DNA of 64,000 bases from Tridacna crocea (GCA_943736015.1 OX031061.1:56364192-56428191), one strand, 5' to 3'; shown: positions 28,896-40,299, numbered from the stretch's first letter. Notes: generated from the sequence alone by a model not told the origin. A program made the numbers and translations.

Positions 28896-29013
28896 CTCTT
28901 TACCGCACAATGATTTCTACCCTATCAAAGGATTTGAACCACAATGAAATTGTCATCTGCTAATACTTTCAATTTGGACAAAGCTAAAATTTTGCTGGCT
29001 GGTAAAGGGTTAA
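28892..29013 (-). mobile_element. THM1 deletion derivative, middle of the triple
   Basis: ttaactctttaccgcacaat to ggctggtaaagggttaa, only about 120 bp, hairpin missing. Confidence 0.82.
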
Positions 29014-29235
29014 CCTATTACCACACATTCTCGGCTTTTGACACCCCTGAGAAAGAAGCCTTTAGAAACACTGTGGGAAAATGAGAAAATGTTGGTAACC
29101 AGCATTTTCTCCTTTTCCCATGTTTTCTACCCTTCTCAAAACCAATGTCAAATGTTCAGTCACTTTTATTCTGTCGTCTGCAAATGCTTTCGATTTGGAA
29201 AAACCTAAAATTTTGTCTTTTGGTCATGAGTTTAA
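29010..29235 (-). mobile_element. THM1, last of the triple
   Basis: ttaacctattaccacacatt to ttggtcatgagtttaa; hairpin lacking a few bases of the right foot. Confidence 0.84.
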
Positions 29236-29659
29236 CTGCCCACAAAAATTCAGGATATGTTCCAATACCTGATAATGCAATGTCAAAATGTATGTTTGAA
29301 TTTTGCAGACAGGGTTTTGTTACGTATGATGATATATGGGTTTTGATTGGTATTCAGTGATGTCATTATCAGGATGGTAACTATCAAATACTGGTATGCA
29401 GGGCATTGCATGGATTACAAATTTGGATTGGATCAGCCAAGTGAGATCAGAGCAATGTATTGATGGTCACCTTTGACTGGTAAAGATGGGAATACATCAT
29501 AGGACCAAACAAAGTGGGGAAGAGGAATTGCTTGAAATGACCAGTTGTTTATAATCGGCAATATCTGTATTTGCTGATTTATTTTCATTTGGAAACAATT
29601 ATCATTGCCACCTGTTGTGATATTAAAACTTCTCAAACCTAAGATTCTATTGTATTTCC
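29236..29659. other. Nothing recognised
   Basis: Downstream of HYOU1; the minus-strand 82-codon frame shows no family features. Confidence 0.35.
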
Positions 29660-29945
29660 TTAACTCTGTACCAAGCGACAATTTTAGACTTGCCCAAATT
29701 CAAACCATTTAATGATGACAACCCGTTATCTTATGGCAAGATTTTAGACTTAACCAAATGCAAAGCATTTGCAGACGACAATTTCAAAGTAGCTCAAATG
29801 GTGCACTCTTGCTTTGGTAGGCTAGAAAACTTTGTGGGAAAGGAGAAAATGCTGGTTACCAGCATTTTTTCCTTTTCTCACAATGTTTTCAAAAGGCTTC
29901 TTCCTCAGGGTCGTTAAAATTCAACATTGTGTGGTAAAGGGTTAA
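29660..29945 (+). mobile_element. THM1 with duplicated A-end
   Basis: gcgacaattttagacttgcc is repeated about 55 bp later as ggcaagattttagacttaac, making the element ~286 bp; hairpin near perfect; right gtggtaaagggttaa. Confidence 0.84.
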
Positions 29946-30035
29946 ACTTGTCTAAAAAATTAAACTTTGTTTTGTGTAGGGTGGAAAACATTTTAGGAAA
30001 AGGAGAAAATACTAGTTACCAGCATTGATATTTTT

Positions 30036-31136
30036 AGCTAACCCAAGAACAAAGTGTTCAGGATGAGCTATTGTGATCACTCACCGTCCATCATTGTCCA
30101 TCTGTCATTTCACATTTTATTATTTACACTCTAGCATCCACATACATCAACCAATCAGCACCAAACTTGGTGAATACATATATATGACTATAAGATTTCA
30201 GATGAGTTTGGTAATGGGTTTGATCGGACCAGAATAACTGGAGTTACTTGCCCTTGAATTAGAAAAATTGCTATATTTGACTTCGTTTACACTCTAGCAT
30301 TTACAATTATCAATCAATCAGCACCAGACATGGTAAAAATACATATGACTGTAGGATCTCAGATGTGTCTGATTATGTTTCTATTCAGACAGGAATGACT
30401 GGAGTTATTTGCCCTTGATTTAGAAAAACTGCTATATTTGACATTGTTTACACTCTAGCATCTACAATTTTCACCCAGTCAGTACCAAACTTAGTCAAAA
30501 TATATATGACATTAAGATCTCAGATGAATTTGATTATGGGTCTAATCTGACCAGAACAATTAGAGTAACATAACCTTGAAATAGAATGTTTTGTAAAATA
30601 GTTCTTTTTCTGGACCATAACTTTTATCATGTCCAGTGATTGACTTGAAACTGGGCATTTGTGGTTGTTGCAATAATACAGAGTGCAATGCGGAAGAACC
30701 TACCTCACACTGTCTATGAGTTATTTCCTTCTGATCGTCTTTTTTAGAACTTTTTCTGCTTGTCTGGATTATAACTTTTTTATCTTTAGTCTGAACAACT
30801 TCAAATGTAGTATGTATGATTGTTGAAAAATTATGAAGTGCAGTACACAAGAACCATAACTCTACCTAGCATAAAATGTAATTGTTCATCCTTTGATCTT
30901 CAATTTAATACTATTTATTGCTTGTCTGGGGCAAAACTTTGTCATCTTAAGTAGGAATGACTTGAAATATGATGTGTTTATTTGCCTTTGGAAGTGCAGT
31001 GCACAATAATTGTAACTCTACCTCATGTTTTGTTATCATTTTGGTCTTGAACCTCGATATTTGGTATTTATCTCCATTGTAGAGCTCTACTGCTTAGTAC
31101 TCAGGTGAGCTATATAGGACTTTCATGGTCCTTTTG
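30036..31136 (+). mobile_element. Terminal-hairpin element, nested
   Basis: Starts agctaacccaagaacaaagt, with ccgtccatcattgtcc. Repeated units cactctagcatctacaattt ... gatctcagatg; ends aggactttcatggtcctttt+g. Confidence 0.8.
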
Positions 31137-31174
31137 TTTCCTTTTCCTACAAGTTTTAAAAAAGGCCTCTTTTT

Positions 31175-32160
31175 AGCTCACCTGCGTACGAAGTGCTCAG
31201 AGTGAGCTATTGTGATAGTGCTGTGTCAGTTGTCCGTCATGCATTGTCTTTCGTCAACGTTTACCTTGTGTACGCTCTAGAGGCCACATTTTCAATCCGA
31301 TACGCGTGAAAGTTGGTCAGAATGTTTGCTTCGATAAAATCTCGGTTGAGTTTGAAAATGGGTCATGTCGGCTCAAAAACTAGGTCACTAGGTCAAATTT
31401 TTGAAAAACCTTGTGTATGCTCTAGTGGCCACATTTTCTGTCTGATACTCATGAAAGTTGGTCAGAATGTTAGCCTCGATGATATCTCAAACGTTTTTGA
31501 AAATGAGTCATGTCGGATAAAAAACTAGGTCACGAGGTGAAATCTTAGAAAAACCTTGTGTATGCGTTCGAGGCCACATTTTCAGTCCGATACTCATAAA
31601 GTTGGTCAGAATATTTGCCTAAATGATATCTTGAATGGCTTTGAAAATGGTTCATGTTGGGTCAAAAACTGGGTCAATAGGTCAAATGTTATGAAAACCT
31701 TGTGTAAGCTCTGGAGGACACATTTTCAGTCTGATACTCTTAAAACTTGTTCATAATATTTTTCCTGGTGATACCTTGAATGAGTTTGAAAATGGGTCAT
31801 GTGGAGTCAAAAACTAGGTCAATTGGTCAAATATTAGAAAAACCTTTTCTGCCTGATACTCTTCAAACTTGGTCAGAATGTTTGTTTTAGTGATGTCTCA
31901 AAAGAGTTTGATAATGGGTAATTGTCAGGTCCAGAACTAGGTTACTTGGTCAAATCTTAGAAAAAACCTTTTGTAAGCTGTAGAGGCCACATTTTCAGTC
32001 CAATACTCATGAAACTTGGTTAGAATGTTTGTCTTATTGATATCTCAAAAGTGTTTGATGATGGATAATGTCTGATAAAAAAACTAGGTCACTGGGAAAC
32101 TAGATTGAAAATGGTCAATAGACTCGGGTGAGCGATTTCAGAGCCATCATGGCCCTCTTG
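31175..32160 (+). mobile_element. Terminal-hairpin element, nested
   Basis: Starts agctcacctgcgtacgaagt with agtgctcagagtgagct hairpin and gtgtcagttgtccgtc; ~140 bp units as at 6061. Ends cagagccatcatggccctct+tg. Confidence 0.85.
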
Positions 32161-32271
32161 TTCAGGGTTGCTAAATGTCAGGACTGTGTGGGTAAAGGGT
32201 TACATAGACTGTTTCACTGCCAAACTGCAGAAAAAATGAATCCACAACCTCTATTAATGGTAAAAGAGTTC

Positions 32272-32425
32272 TTCGTCTTATCTTTCAGAATTTTTTTAAT
32301 TTTGTAAGGAACACAACTTCTGATTGGCTAAACCGAATGGTTTACCCAATCAGAAGTTGTGTTACTTAAAAATGTAGAATACCTTGGAGAATAAGACTGA
32401 GAATGGTTGGTGAATCCGAACCCTG
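32272..32425. mobile_element. CCAAT fold-back element
   Basis: acttctgattggctaaaccg facing ggtttacccaatcagaagt; outer arms cgtcttatctttcag / ggagaataagactgag; right end ggtgaatccgaaccctgg. Confidence 0.78.
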
Positions 32426-33118
32426 GTCCAAGGAAGAGTGCAATGTGGAATAATGATGTAAATGTGTTTATGGGCTGCAGTATCATTTCATGGCATTACT
32501 TGACTGTTTATGATCATAATTGTACATGATAGTTTAAACTGTGTAAATGAGTATTGGATATATTTGGTGCATTGTGGGATAGAAAATGGCTGGTAAATGA
32601 ATGTATTCATACTCTCTATTATAGTTATGTTTTTGAAGCATCTTGGTACTGGCGTTATTGTGAAAGTATTAAAACTGGCTCTCCTGTTAACCAAGAAATC
32701 TAGGTACTGTATTGTCACAGCTCTGTCATTGTTTGTTTGTCCACTGTAATACACCTTACCAACTTCTGTGATGAATCATTTAAACATTTATCAAGATTAA
32801 TTTGGAAAAAAGTCCCCTCCTTGAGTTTAAACAATTGTCTTCTTTATTAAATGTAACGTTATGCGTCTAATGTCTCGATCGTATAGTGGATTTTTAGTTT
32901 GTCAAATGTAACATAAACATGAATCTGATATTCTAAGTGATCGCCAATTACAACACTAGTAAACTGCTCAGACATGATATTCAAACATAGATCAGTTACT
33001 CAGTAAAACTCTTCCTAGTTATAAAAAAAAATTGCTCTATCATTACACATCTTACCATTTCATTTAGATGGTACTGCAACATTCTGTCCTGGTCTTAAAC
33101 TCCTCTCTTCACAGATCT
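32426..33118. other. Nothing recognised
   Basis: AT-rich unique-looking sequence; could belong to a long HYOU1 3' UTR but nothing shows it. Confidence 0.35.
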
Positions 33119-33303
33119 TAATTGACCTTTCTGTAAAGGCAAGTTTGGCACGCTTTCCTTAGTAACGCGCCATATTGGTGGTCAAGCCTGACAAGCTTAC
33201 CAGAAATTGTGTCAAACTTTTTTGTTTACATGACGCCCAATGCTGCGTTTTCAATGGCCGATAAGCCGGTAGACCTATCAATCGAAATCGGCAGAAAGGT
33301 CAA
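33119..33303 (+). mobile_element. TTGACCTTTCTG TIR element
   Basis: aatt|gacctttctgtaaaggca to atcggcagaaaggtc|aatt: inverted ends bordered by AATT. Reverse-complement copy at 26829-27007. Confidence 0.78.
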
Positions 33304-33654
33304 TTCACTTTGTGTCCTCACATCTCTCTCCCAATCGAGCATCTTACACCACATTTATCAGAAGCCCAAACACTCCCAATCAATACCAATATTCATATGG
33401 CAAGACAGACAAATAAGGCATTAATAGTCAAGATCTGAGAAAATCAGATTCTCGAAAAATACGCCTTCTCAGTCAGCCTGGAGTTCTTCGTAAATGAGTT
33501 TTCACTCATAACTTTACATAAACCACTGGGTCTACTATTAAGTGTTTTACTGTTGTAACGGATCTTGTTGCTAAAGCTTTGTAATAGACTCTTAAAGTTA
33601 ATCCTGTCTTTGCTACAAGGAACAACAGGGGCTCTTTGTTAATAGCATAGATTC
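33304..33654. other. Nothing recognised
   Basis: No repeat or gene signal seen. Confidence 0.35.
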
Positions 33655-33700
33655 CAGATCATATTGCACAGAACCTATTGTCTGATCTTGGATCTACACC
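33655..33700. repeat. GATCAGACTGCAC hairpin variant
   Basis: ccagatcatattgcacagaa ... gtctgatcttggatctacac. Confidence 0.5.
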
Positions 33701-33726
33701 ATCCACTTCCCTCGTCAAGCCAGGGC

Positions 33727-33898
33727 TTGTATTCACCAACTATTCTTAAGAACATTCTTTATCTTATTCTCCACAACTTCTGATTGGCTAAAAAGTAGTT
33801 TAGCCAGTCAGAAGAACTTTGTGTTACTTAGAAATTTAAAAAAATTTGGAGAATAGGACTAAGAATATTCTCAAGAATAATTGGTGAATACAGGCCCT
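33727..33898. mobile_element. CCAAT fold-back element
   Basis: cttgtattcaccaactattc to attggtgaatacaggccctg; centre acttctgattggctaaaaag / gtttagccagtcagaag. Confidence 0.78.
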
Positions 33899-33919
33899 GG
33901 TCCATGTCACAGAATGCAG

Positions 33920-34020
33920 AATGGTTTAGCTAATCAGAAGTTTTGTTACTTACAAATTTTGAAAACCTTGGAAAATAAGTCTTGGAATATTCTCAAGAAT
34001 GGTTGGTGAATACAGGCCCT
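33920..34020. mobile_element. CCAAT fold-back, right half
   Basis: atggtttagctaatcagaag to ggttggtgaatacaggccct; adjacent to a complete copy. Confidence 0.65.
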
Positions 34021-34419
34021 GTGAGATAACTGGAAAAATTCTCTCATTTTACCAACTGCTTTTCATCCTTTCAAGCACAAAGGCCAACTTTTGTTGCCAC
34101 TTTGAATTTTTGATCTGCAAATGTTGTGTGACGTGAATGAGGGTGATTTCAAAATGTCATGAGGCAAAAATTAGAAGTGTGAATATATGGATAGGTTTTA
34201 CTCTATGTAGATGGTGGAAAAAATGGAATGGTTTAGCATTCCACTATTTGAGATGAGTGGAAAAGTTGTAAAAATGTTCGTGTTAAATTATTTGTATTGA
34301 AATAAATCTATGTGAATAGATCTTAATAGAAATGATATTTTAAATTAGCGTTTGTTGTGTATGTAAAAGTTACAGATAGTTCTATCATTAGTAAAATAAT
34401 TTTATTATGAAGAAATTTC
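34021..34419. other. Nothing recognised
   Basis: Contains aataaa at 34301 in AT-rich sequence. No gene signal. Confidence 0.35.
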
Positions 34420-34885
34420 TCGTGATCTACTTGGTTAACATGCCGGGAACATATATCATGTTCCCTTGCAAAAACTACGTAAAGCCAGTTTCCCTTTTGA
34501 GTCCCCCGTAAACATCACTACACGTACAACACAACATCCAAAATGGCGGCGTTGATCGATCACCAGATTGCACGTTTTTGCACTAAACTGCACGTTTTAG
34601 TGATGTCACTTTCCAGTTATGTCAGTTTCCAGTGATGTCAGTTTTCACTGAATTGGGGCACTCTAAAGGGAATTTCTATTTCATCAGCATACTCGAATCG
34701 TAAGATTATAAAACAGGAAAATTTCGTTTCACGCGCTTTGAAAGGGTAAAACTTTGCAGTATAATAAATTCGTCGTACGGTCAGGTGGTAGGGGACTTGG
34801 GCCTTCGGCTCGGGGCGACATGATTCACCACAGTCGTCAACGAGTTTCCAAGTCCTCTGCCACCTGACCGCACAACTAATAAAGT
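34420..34885 (+). mobile_element. Element with YY1-like motif and GTCAGGTGG palindrome
   Basis: ttggttaacatgccgggaac, then ccaaaatggcggcg (YY1-like), degenerate CRE-like gtgatgtcac, and the inverted ends gtacggtcaggtggtagggg / cctctgccacctgaccgcac. Reverse copy at 47645-48140. Confidence 0.75.
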
Positions 34886-35119
34886 CATGCTTTGTGAGAG
34901 AGAAGTTTTAACATATTTATTTTACATCGATTGAGAAAGGTGATCTTTTAACGTTATACTAGTCTCTCGACTCTGGAACTACATCAGTACTCGTGCCGAA
35001 TGTATGGGCGAGTGAAATGTGTTGAACTCGGGACCTTTCGGTTACTTTCGGTACTAATAACCCAAATATTGCTGCTTCGAACTTAGTTTATGGGGAATGA
35101 TATTTCCTTATCGGACAGT

Positions 35120-35170
35120 TTAGATCAAAGATCAGACTATGCAGTCTGATCTTTATCTACACTGTCCGCA
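35120..35170. repeat. GATCAGACTGCAC hairpin
   Basis: gatcaaagatcagactatgc facing agtctgatctttatct; nearly perfect stem. Confidence 0.65.
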
Positions 35171-35328
35171 AAAGGTCAGGAAGTCGCGCTTAGCAGCCAA
35201 AGGAATAATGCACTAGCAAAGATTTTTGATCCGGATCAGCTTGCACGAACAGTGCAGGCTTACCTGGGTCAAAACCTTTTGCAATTGGTGAATTTTCTGC
35301 ATGCCATAGGACCAGTTTACCAATGAAT

Positions 35329-35391
35329 GGTTAGTTCATAGGTCTCTTGGCTGCTTGAATGGTTAGTTCTTAGGTCTCTTGGCTGCTTGAA
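35329..35391. repeat. 31-bp direct duplication
   Basis: tggttagttcataggtctct and tggttagttcttaggtctct, both followed by tggctgcttgaa. Confidence 0.8.
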
Positions 35392-35664
35392 CTGTAATAG
35401 AAGGCAAGTACTCCCGTGTTATCTAACTGATATATTGAAAACAATAGCGACCATGGACGACAAAAGTTACCTCCCTTAGACCACCATACTCATAGGTCAA
35501 TTATGACTGGAATAAATTTAAATTGACCTTTATCCAAAGAATAATTAACCGTGAATATTTAAATCATCGGGTATAATCGGACTATACGGAAAATTTGTTA
35601 ACGGTATGTCGCCTCGTCCAAAATATAGACTGGTTCTGCAATGTAAGAATCCAATAGAATTCGG
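35392..35664. other. Nothing recognised
   Basis: accatggacgacaaaagtta opens a frame that stops after seven codons, so no gene start is called. Confidence 0.35.
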
Positions 35665-35735
35665 CATTGTACCCAAGCATGTTAAATAACCTCATAGTAT
35701 TGTACCCAAGCATGTTGAATAACCTCATAATATAG
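35665..35735. repeat. ~34-bp direct duplication
   Basis: attgtacccaagcatgttaa and attgtacccaagcatgttga, each followed by ataacctcata. Confidence 0.8.
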
Positions 35736-35863
35736 AGGTCATTTATTTCATGTCAATTTGTTGAGGTAATACTTTTGGCTTCATATCACACCTTTTACCA
35801 AACACCATATATACGATTCCCTGTTTTTACCTAACATTTTAGCCATGATATGGCAAAAGGGGG

Positions 35864-36092
35864 TTAACCCTGTACCCCATAATACATTTCTATGGTATCT
35901 CTAATAGACCCTAAATAACAGTAAGGATGAAGCCGTTTCTTATGTGTATATGACACCTTTTGATAGTGTAGAAAACACTGTGGCAAAAGGTGAAATTGCT
36001 CGTCACGAGCAATTTCACCTTTTGCCACAATGTTTTCCAAAGGCTCCCACAAGCAATGCGTAGAAATGAGTATCTATGGAGTAAAGGGTTAA
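35864..36092 (-). mobile_element. THM2, intact
   Basis: ttaaccctgtaccccataat to tatggagtaaagggttaa; hairpin near perfect with dyad CTCGTCACGAG. A THM1-like stub (accttttaccaaacacc) precedes it. Confidence 0.88.
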
Positions 36093-36449
36093 GTTCATCC
36101 TTGTGATGCATTTTACTAAGCCAGATGTCACATAATTATAGATCCATCTGGTCCATTTTGTTAAATAAGGAACGGAGTGACTAGATAGACTGGTCCTTTG
36201 ACACTCATAAATTGACTGAAAGCAAAAGGTTTCGTCTCAGGTCAGCATTAGAGGACTGTGTAGGCTGACATGAGTCGATACTTTAAATGCATTAAGTCCC
36301 CTTTTCATAAGGGTACAGCTCAAACTGTAAGATATACGATATATGAGATATATTCGTATACCCAAAATTCAGTTACTTCTGGTTGCAATATAATGTCTTA
36401 GCAAGCAATTTAGCGGCATTCTTACAAAAAGAGTTTAATGCACCCTGGA
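36093..36449. other. Short hairpin, otherwise nothing
   Basis: At 36230-36290 caggtcagcattagaggact faces gtaggctgacatgagtcg, a member of the GTCAGCCTGC hairpin family. Confidence 0.4.
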
Positions 36450-37080
36450 CTGCTTAAAACCATGGATATTGTCCAGCGTCCATCTGTCCGTCTGTCCACA
36501 ATTCCTATAAACATCTTCTCCTCCTAAACCACTGGGCCAGTCTTGATGAAACTTGTCAGGGATGTTCCTTGGGTGAAGCTCAACCAAAGTTGTTCAAAAG
36601 ATTGAATTCTACTCTTAACTCTGATTGCCATGGCGACAGAAAGGAAATGAATAGCAAAATCTTTGAAAATTTTTATCTTTGAAACCAGCAGGTGTAGAGC
36701 TTCGATATTTTGCATCTAGCATCTCTTACTGGACCTCTACCAAGTTTGTTCATATGATGTCCCTGTGATCAAAACTGGCCCCGCCCCTGGGTCATAAGTT
36801 CTAACATAGGATCAAAGAAGGAAAACTTTGAAATTCTTCTTGTGTGAAACTTAACGGTGTGAAGCTTTAATATTTGTCATCTAGCATCTACTAGTGGACC
36901 TCTACCAATATTGTTCATATGATGCCCCTGGGGTCAAAACTGGCCCCGCCCCCGGGCCCACGAGTTTGAACATAGGAACAAAGAAAAAAAACTTTACAAG
37001 TCTTCTTCTCTAAAAGTGGATGGTGTGCAGCTTTGATATTTGATATGTAGCGATTCCTGGTAGACCTCTACCAAGTTTGT

Positions 37081-37309
37081 TTAACTCTTTACCACACGAG
37101 AAAATTTTGGACTGGTCCAAATTGAAAGCGTTTGCAGACGACAAAATAAAAGTGACTGAAAAATTGAAATTTGTTCTGGGAAGGGTAGAAAACACTGTGG
37201 GAAAAGGAGAAAATGCTGGTTACCAGCATTTTCTCCTTTTCCCACAGGGTTTTCAAAAGGCTTCTTTCTCAGGGGCGTCAAAAGTAGGGATTGAGTGGTA
37301 ATGGGTTAA
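37081..37309 (+). mobile_element. THM1, first of a TTAA-sharing pair
   Basis: ttaactctttaccacacgag to gagtggtaatgggttaa; hairpin with cactgtggg / cccacaggg feet. Confidence 0.88.
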
Positions 37310-37534
37310 CTCTTTACTAAACGTCAAAATTTTACACTGGTCCAAATTGAAAGGATTTGCAGACGGCAAAATAAACTTGACTCAAAAAATGAAACTTGAC
37401 TTTAGAAGAGTAGAAAACATTGTGGGAAAAACTAGAAAATGCTGGTTACCAGCATTTTCTCCTTTTCCCACAATGTTTTCAGAAGGCTTCTTCCTCTGGG
37501 TCGTAAAAACCAGGGATTGTTTGGTAAAGGGTTC
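37306..37534 (+). mobile_element. THM1, second of the pair
   Basis: ttaactctttactaaacgtc to ttggtaaagggttc; right TTAA mutated to TTCA. Confidence 0.86.
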
Positions 37535-37688
37535 AGTGATGCCCTTTGGGTCAAAACAGGCCCCGTCCAGGAGGTCACAAGCTCGGACAAGGGAACAAAG
37601 AAGGAAAACTTTAAAATTCGTCTTTTCTAAAACTGGAAAGCATTAAGCTTTGTTGTCTGGTATGTAGAGAACATGTTCTAAGTTTGTT

Positions 37689-37990
37689 AGCCCACCTGAG
37701 CACAAAGTATTCAGTGAGTCCAAAATTGGGTCAACTAGGGTCATAAACTAGGTCTCAAGGTCAAATGAAAGTAATAACTTGTGGGCACCCTAGAGGCCAC
37801 ATATTTAGCTCAATTGACTTGAAAATTGGTCAGAATATTTGTTTTGGTAAAATCCAAGATGGATTCAAAATTGGGTCATCTGGGGTCATAGTCTAGGTCA
37901 CTAGGTCAAATCAAAGAAATAGCTTGTGGGCATTTTAGAGGCTATATTTCTTGCTCAATTGACAGTGGCTTCATTTGGCAAATGCCACAT
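37689..37990 (+). mobile_element. Terminal-hairpin element, 5' part
   Basis: T|agcccacctgagcacaaagt start with a short agtattcagtgagt return arm; units ggtcactaggtcaaatcaaa and tagaggccacatatttagct. 3' end missing. Confidence 0.6.
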
Positions 37991-38059
37991 CAGCATTCTC
38001 AACGCTTTGATTATACTCTTAACTCTTCAATTAAGGTCGGAAACAGTTGTTCCCACATA

Positions 38060-38210
38060 CTAGTTACCTAGGTAAAAATCCGCATTCATCTCAACTAGAT
38101 GGAAATATGACGTAAATTTACTCCAGGCATTTCTCGCACTTGATATGTAATATTGTAATGCGTTGCTTGCAGCTATGCGGAGCGAGTACGCCACGTAGAA
38201 GAACTGAAAA
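38060..38210 (-). repeat. Repeat shared with 51110-51245
   Basis: agttacctaggtaaaaatcc, aatatgacgtaaatttac and catttctcgcacttga are reverse-complement matches to the right part of 50985-51245. Confidence 0.6.
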
Positions 38211-38224
38211 AAATGTGCTAGAGT

Positions 38225-38390
38225 TTCTCTCCCCTCCCCCCTTCCCCTCCCCCTTCCTCCCCCCACCCCCCGCCTTAAAAAGAAAGAAAGGAAAGAAAGG
38301 TACAAAAGCTCGAAATAAGTGGAATATTATTTTTTTTCGCTGAAAGATTGAATTTTATTTCATCCAACAAATATTCCCCCCCCCCCCCAT
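38225..38390. repeat. C/T-rich and poly-C tracts
   Basis: About 50 bp of C-runs separated by T at 38230-38275 and a C run near 38376; the minus strand could form G-quadruplexes. Confidence 0.7.
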
Positions 38391-38489
38391 TCTTCTCATA
38401 CTTGAGTAGAAAACAAATTATAAATCGGTTGATAAAATACTAGAAATGATGATTTATTGGCATCTTGAGCACCCGAAAAAAATCCCCTG

Positions 38490-38993
38490 TTTAAAGGTGG
38501 GTATTTACGTTTTTAACATCTTATCAAATTCGAGAATATGTATCCTAGTATATCACTTTAATTTATATGAAAAAAACAATACAAATCAATAGTTAAGACT
38601 CATAAAATTACACACAAGAAAAATTGATGGTATTCCTTTAGAAGGCTACGTAGCCTCTTAAGGTATTTTTAGATTTCGCGCCAAAAATAAAAAATAAAAA
38701 ACATTGTCGGAATGTCAAGTGACTTGCAAATGACTAATAATGGACGCTATGTTTGAAGCTTCGTCTGTGTATTTCCTGTATGTAAATGAGCGAATTACAC
38801 ATGTAAAATTAGAACGTGTCTCCCGTTGGTGTCGACCTGGGCCATAGTAAATCTCTAATTTCTCTTGTTGTCGGATGGTTTTCGACTACTGGGTTTTTAT
38901 GAATTCAAATTAAAGGCGTTGGGAGTATAAGAATGATTTTTTTTTCATTTTTGTAAAAGTTTCGTCCGAAAATCTGATGGGCCACCTTTAAAG
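38490..38993 (+). mobile_element. TTAA/AGGTGG element
   Basis: ttaa|aggtgggtatttacg to gatgggccacct|ttaa: TTAA on both sides of an AGGTGG TIR. Internal hairpin ggctacgtagcc, and ttttagatttcgcgccaaaa. Second copy at 60790-61318. Confidence 0.78.
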
Positions 38994-39147
38994 TGCATGC
39001 CTTTTTAGCGTATGAGTACTGCCTTTGAGGGTGTGGTAAATCTTCATTTCCATAGGACGACCAAGAAGTCAATGAGTAACCCTTACACCTGTTTAAAAAG
39101 ATACGGTCGATATTTGCAACTCTTGTCCATACGACACAATTCTACAC

Positions 39148-39376
39148 TTAACCCATTACCACACAATCCCTACTTTTGACGACCCTGAGAAAGAAGCCTT
39201 TAGAAAACATTGCGGGAAAAGGAGAAAATGCTGGTAACCAGCATTTTCTCCTTTTCCCACAATGTTTTCAACCATTCACAAAACAAATTTCAAAATTTCA
39301 GTCACTTTTATTTTGTCGTCTGCAAATGCACCCGATTTGGACAAACCTAAAATTTTGTCGTTTGGTAATGAATTAA
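39148..39376 (-). mobile_element. THM1, intact
   Basis: ttaacccattaccacacaat to gtttggtaatgaattaa; hairpin perfect but for one foot base. An A-end scrap follows to about 39450. Confidence 0.9.
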
Positions 39377-39479
39377 GTAAATGGAACGCTTCTGCAGACG
39401 ACAAATTGAATGTTACTAAAATGATAGCGCTTGTCCATAGAAAACATAACTGAAATAATCAAAGCGCTCAAAAGCACTG

Positions 39480-40019
39480 ATGGCTAGGGGCAAGTGGAAA
39501 TGCATACTAGTATATGTGAAAAGCAATTGGATACACACCATACAAGTCTTATCAATGAAATGTCAATTTCGCCACGTTCCATATATATCCAAAGGTGTGC
39601 ACACAGCAACGACCCTATGTGAACACTGGTGTTGGTTGTGTCATGCTCTGCGTAAGTATTTGGTAAAAATAAACGGGAGAATTTCTTTTTTCTTTTAAGA
39701 GTTCTCATTGAAAATTCAATACGCCAACAAACACAATTAAACACTATTGCTTCGAATATATTGGCATTTTCTCAGTAGACACCCCCCCCCCCCTTCCCCT
39801 TTTTCAACTTCTATTTCACATCACGGATGAATAATTCGTAAGGTGTAAGACGGTTTTGAAGGGTGTGTCGTTTCAAGCCAATAAGAAAAGGAAGTTGCAG
39901 TTCCAGCAAATCAGAGAGCGAATAGCGCGCATTTATACCTGATGTTGAGAGTGGTTGCAGCTTTCACGCAAAAGTCTGAAACGTGGTTACTAAGTCTAGG
40001 CGCCGTTGGCCGCTGGCCA
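39480..40019. other. Nothing recognised apart from a C-tract
   Basis: A C run near 39781-39795. Short ORFs on both strands show no family features. Confidence 0.35.
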
Positions 40020-40172
40020 AAAAACCTGTGAAAAGGATTAAATGCTGCTTACCAGCATTTTCTCCTTTTCCACAATATTTTTGTAACCAGCTTTTTCTCC
40101 TTTTCCACAATGTTTTCTACAGGCTTCTTTCTCGGGGGCGTCAAAAGTAGGGATTGTGTGGTAATGGGTTAA
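40020..40172 (+). mobile_element. THM1 right half with repeated arm
   Basis: accagcattttctcctttt then tccacaatatt and again accagctttttctcctttt then tccacaatgtt; right end gtggtaatgggttaa. Confidence 0.75.
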
Positions 40173-40299
40173 CCTCTAGATAATTTCAGTCAAGTTCCAA
40201 ACTGAAAAAAAAAATGTAGCCCACAAATCTAAGGTGATTCGAAGAATGAAATTCGCCTTTGAAGTGATGGAAAGTGTTTAGGGAAAAGATCCTGGCTAC

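Larger units (their letters stand above)
29942..32203 (+). mobile_element. THM1 broken by two terminal-hairpin insertions
   Basis: MITE pieces are 29942-30035 (to the dyad and ttttt), 31137-31174 (tttccttttcctacaag to gcctctttt) and 32161-32203 (ttcagggttgctaaatgtca to gggtaaagggtta). Together they make one collinear THM1. Confidence 0.85.
36450..37680 (+). mobile_element. Terminal-hairpin-type repeat, ~140 bp units, split by THM1 pair
   Basis: cagcgtccatctgtccgtct near the start; repeated gacctctaccaagtttgttc and caaaactggccccgcccctg boxes. The MITE pair at 37081-37534 interrupts a unit after taccaagtttgt. Confidence 0.65.

Noticed and set aside
34301..34306. AATAAA as the HYOU1 polyadenylation signal
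   Set aside because: Nearly 6 kb past the stop codon with many transposons between; no evidence that the transcript extends this far.
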